From Kovacikia minuta CCNUW1 (GTDB lineage: Bacteria; Cyanobacteriota; Cyanobacteriia; Leptolyngbyales; Leptolyngbyaceae): DNA of 64,000 bases. A program made the translations under genes and the position numbers. Positions 62,935 through 64,000 of the stretch are shown piece after piece. Where the stretch lies: the NCBI RefSeq assembly GCF_020091585.1, contig NZ_CP083582.1, positions 1,054,001 to 1,118,000 on the forward strand. The letters run 5' to 3'. Below the pieces are notes generated by a model. It searched no databases. It was not told where the DNA came from and was given only the letters and a program-made list of their open reading frames with translations. The number at the start of each line of letters is the position of its first letter. Within the stretch, counting starts at the first letter, position 1.

Positions 62935-64000
62935 CTGGAATATCGCAGTCCCTATCTCGACCCAAAGGGCTTCAGATTCTAGTTGTTGAAGACGAAATCG
63001 TCATTGCCAGAGACATTGAAGGATGTTTGGAAAACCTGGGATATTCTGTCGCTGACATCGTAGCGTCTGGAACAGATGCCATTCACCGAGCTACGGAATT
63101 GCACCCAGATCTGGTTCTGATGGATATTCGGCTGGAAGGGGAGTTGGACGGTATTCAAGCGGCAGAACAAATCTGGGGTTGTCTTGAGATCCCAATCATT
63201 TATGTCACTGGTTTTTCTGATCGAAACACACTGGAACGGGCAAAAATTACCCAACCCTTTGGCTACATTCTCAAACCTGTGGAAGAGCAGGAATTGTTTG
63301 TAGCCATTGAAACGGCATTGCATCAGTATCGCGTCAATCGGAAGTTGCTGGATCGGGAACAGTGGTTAACCAGTGTCCTGCGAGATTTGGGAGACGGTGT
63401 AATCGTAATTGACACGGAGAAGAAAGTTAAATTTCTGAATTTGGTTGCCTCGGGGTTAACCGGTTGGTCTCAAGCAGAAGCCGTTGGGAAGGCGTTGCCA
63501 GAAATTTTTGCCCTGGTTCACGAAGACACGGGAGAACCCCTGCAAAATCCGGCGATCGCTGCGCTTGAGAACGGTCAGTTAAACTATCTTGCTGAACGTA
63601 CCCTCCTGATTTCAAAAAATGGCGTGATGATCCCCATTTCAGATAGTGGCGCACCCCTGCGGGATGAAACGGGTGCGATTACCGGAGCTGTCCTGATGTT
63701 TCGCGACGTGACCCAACGGCGGCTCGCGGAAGAACGGGAGAACGCGATTCAGCGGGCAAGTCAGCTAGAAGCCCAGATGGCAGAACTGGAAAGACTAAAC
63801 CAACTAAAAGATGACTTTTTGAATACGGTTTCACACGAGTTGCGAACTCCCCTGGCAAACATGAAGATGGCAATCCAAATATTAGAAGTTGGACTGAAGC
63901 AACAGGGTTTATTACAAACCCCCAATTCGGAAAGCAGCCGGATTACGCGATATTTCGACATTTTACGTAATCAATGTAACCAGGAACTGACGCTGGTCAA
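62931..64000 (+). CDS. receiver-PAS-histidine kinase hybrid (3' end outside window)
   Basis: 356 complete codons are visible. The receiver domain (about 15-130) has acidic pocket Glu20-Asp21, phosphoacceptor Asp65 in LVLMDIRLEGELDG, Thr93 in YVTGFSD, and Lys115 in YILKPVEE. A PAS domain lies at about 143-265 (VIVIDTEKKVKFLN to GAVLMFRDVTQRR). A coiled coil leads to a HisKA box with His302 in TVSHELRTPLANMKM. The ATPase domain is cut by the window edge. ATG 62931 overlaps the TGA of the kinase gene upstream, so the two are translationally coupled. It probably receives phosphate from the ethylene-receptor-like kinase and passes the signal on. Confidence 0.9.
   Translation, partial: MTGISQSLSRPKGLQILVVEDEIVIARDIEGCLENLGYSVADIVASGTDAIHRATELHPDLVLMDIRLEGELDGIQAAEQIWGCLEIPIIYVTGFSDRNTLERAKITQPFGYILKPVEEQELFVAIETALHQYRVNRKLLDREQWLTSVLRDLGDGVIVIDTEKKVKFLNLVASGLTGWSQAEAVGKALPEIFALVHEDTGEPLQNPAIAALENGQLNYLAERTLLISKNGVMIPISDSGAPLRDETGAITGAVLMFRDVTQRRLAEERENAIQRASQLEAQMAELERLNQLKDDFLNTVSHELRTPLANMKMAIQILEVGLKQQGLLQTPNSESSRITRYFDILRNQCNQELTLV

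Overview
The window comes from a cyanobacterium, most likely a filamentous Leptolyngbya/Oscillatoria-type organism. The evidence is the frequent HIP1-type GCGATCGC octamers, heptanucleotide short tandem repeats (STRR) between and inside genes, a cyanoexosortase with an HpsJ-like partner and a PTPA-CTERM substrate, an ethylene-receptor-like histidine kinase of the Synechocystis type, and several Uma2 (DUF820) genes. This assignment rests on gene content and repeats read by eye; no database was searched.

Layout. Positions 1-25.7 kb hold mostly housekeeping and conserved cyanobacterial genes: an interrupted anmK, a Ser/Thr kinase, a two-domain UspA protein, an HTH protein, a frameshifted conserved gene, tRNA-Arg(UCU), eda, ftsH, smc, a PRC-barrel protein, a SET protein, a sensor kinase broken by a repeat insertion, dusB, a GT9 gene and ispD, then a VanZ-LamG protein, a PIG-L deacetylase and a GT4 gene. 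Positions 26.9-38.5 kb form a Wzx/Wzy-type exopolysaccharide cluster on the + strand: two GT4, a Wzc-like tyrosine autokinase, a Wza-like export protein, a polymerase/ligase, an acyltransferase, GT2, a Wzx flippase and a frameshifted GT2. Positions 38.5-43 kb carry HIT, a class II HDAC-like amidohydrolase, a repeat protein and a B12-dependent radical SAM protein resembling the hopanoid C-3 methylase HpnR. Positions 44.5-57.6 kb form a second polysaccharide cluster on the - strand of the ABC-export type. Read in transcription order it contains the Wzm permease, Uma2, a radical SAM/polysaccharide pyruvyl transferase fusion, GT4, a frameshifted methyltransferase, Uma2, the Wzt ATPase, an acyltransferase, GT2, a DUF1919 protein, a GT-A-like protein and a third Uma2. 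Directly upstream are the cyanoexosortase, its HpsJ-like partner and a PTPA-CTERM protein (58-60.8 kb). The window ends in a two-component pair: an ethylene-binding histidine kinase overlapping a receiver-PAS-HisKA protein that runs off the edge.

Most of the window serves the cell surface: two export routes for polysaccharide (flippase/polymerase and ABC transporter), sugar-modifying enzymes (acyl, pyruvyl, deacetyl) and exosortase-dependent surface display. A second theme is repeat invasion. Mosaics of G-rich, A-rich and C-rich heptamers interrupt two genes (anmK and a histidine kinase), extend a third in frame (wzt) and supply the 3' end of a fourth. Three MITE-like elements have terminal inverted repeats and target duplications, and one of them is nested inside another hairpin repeat. 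Three further genes carry apparent single-base frameshifts, which may be real decay or sequencing error. No CRISPR array, complete insertion sequence, rRNA or phage module was seen.
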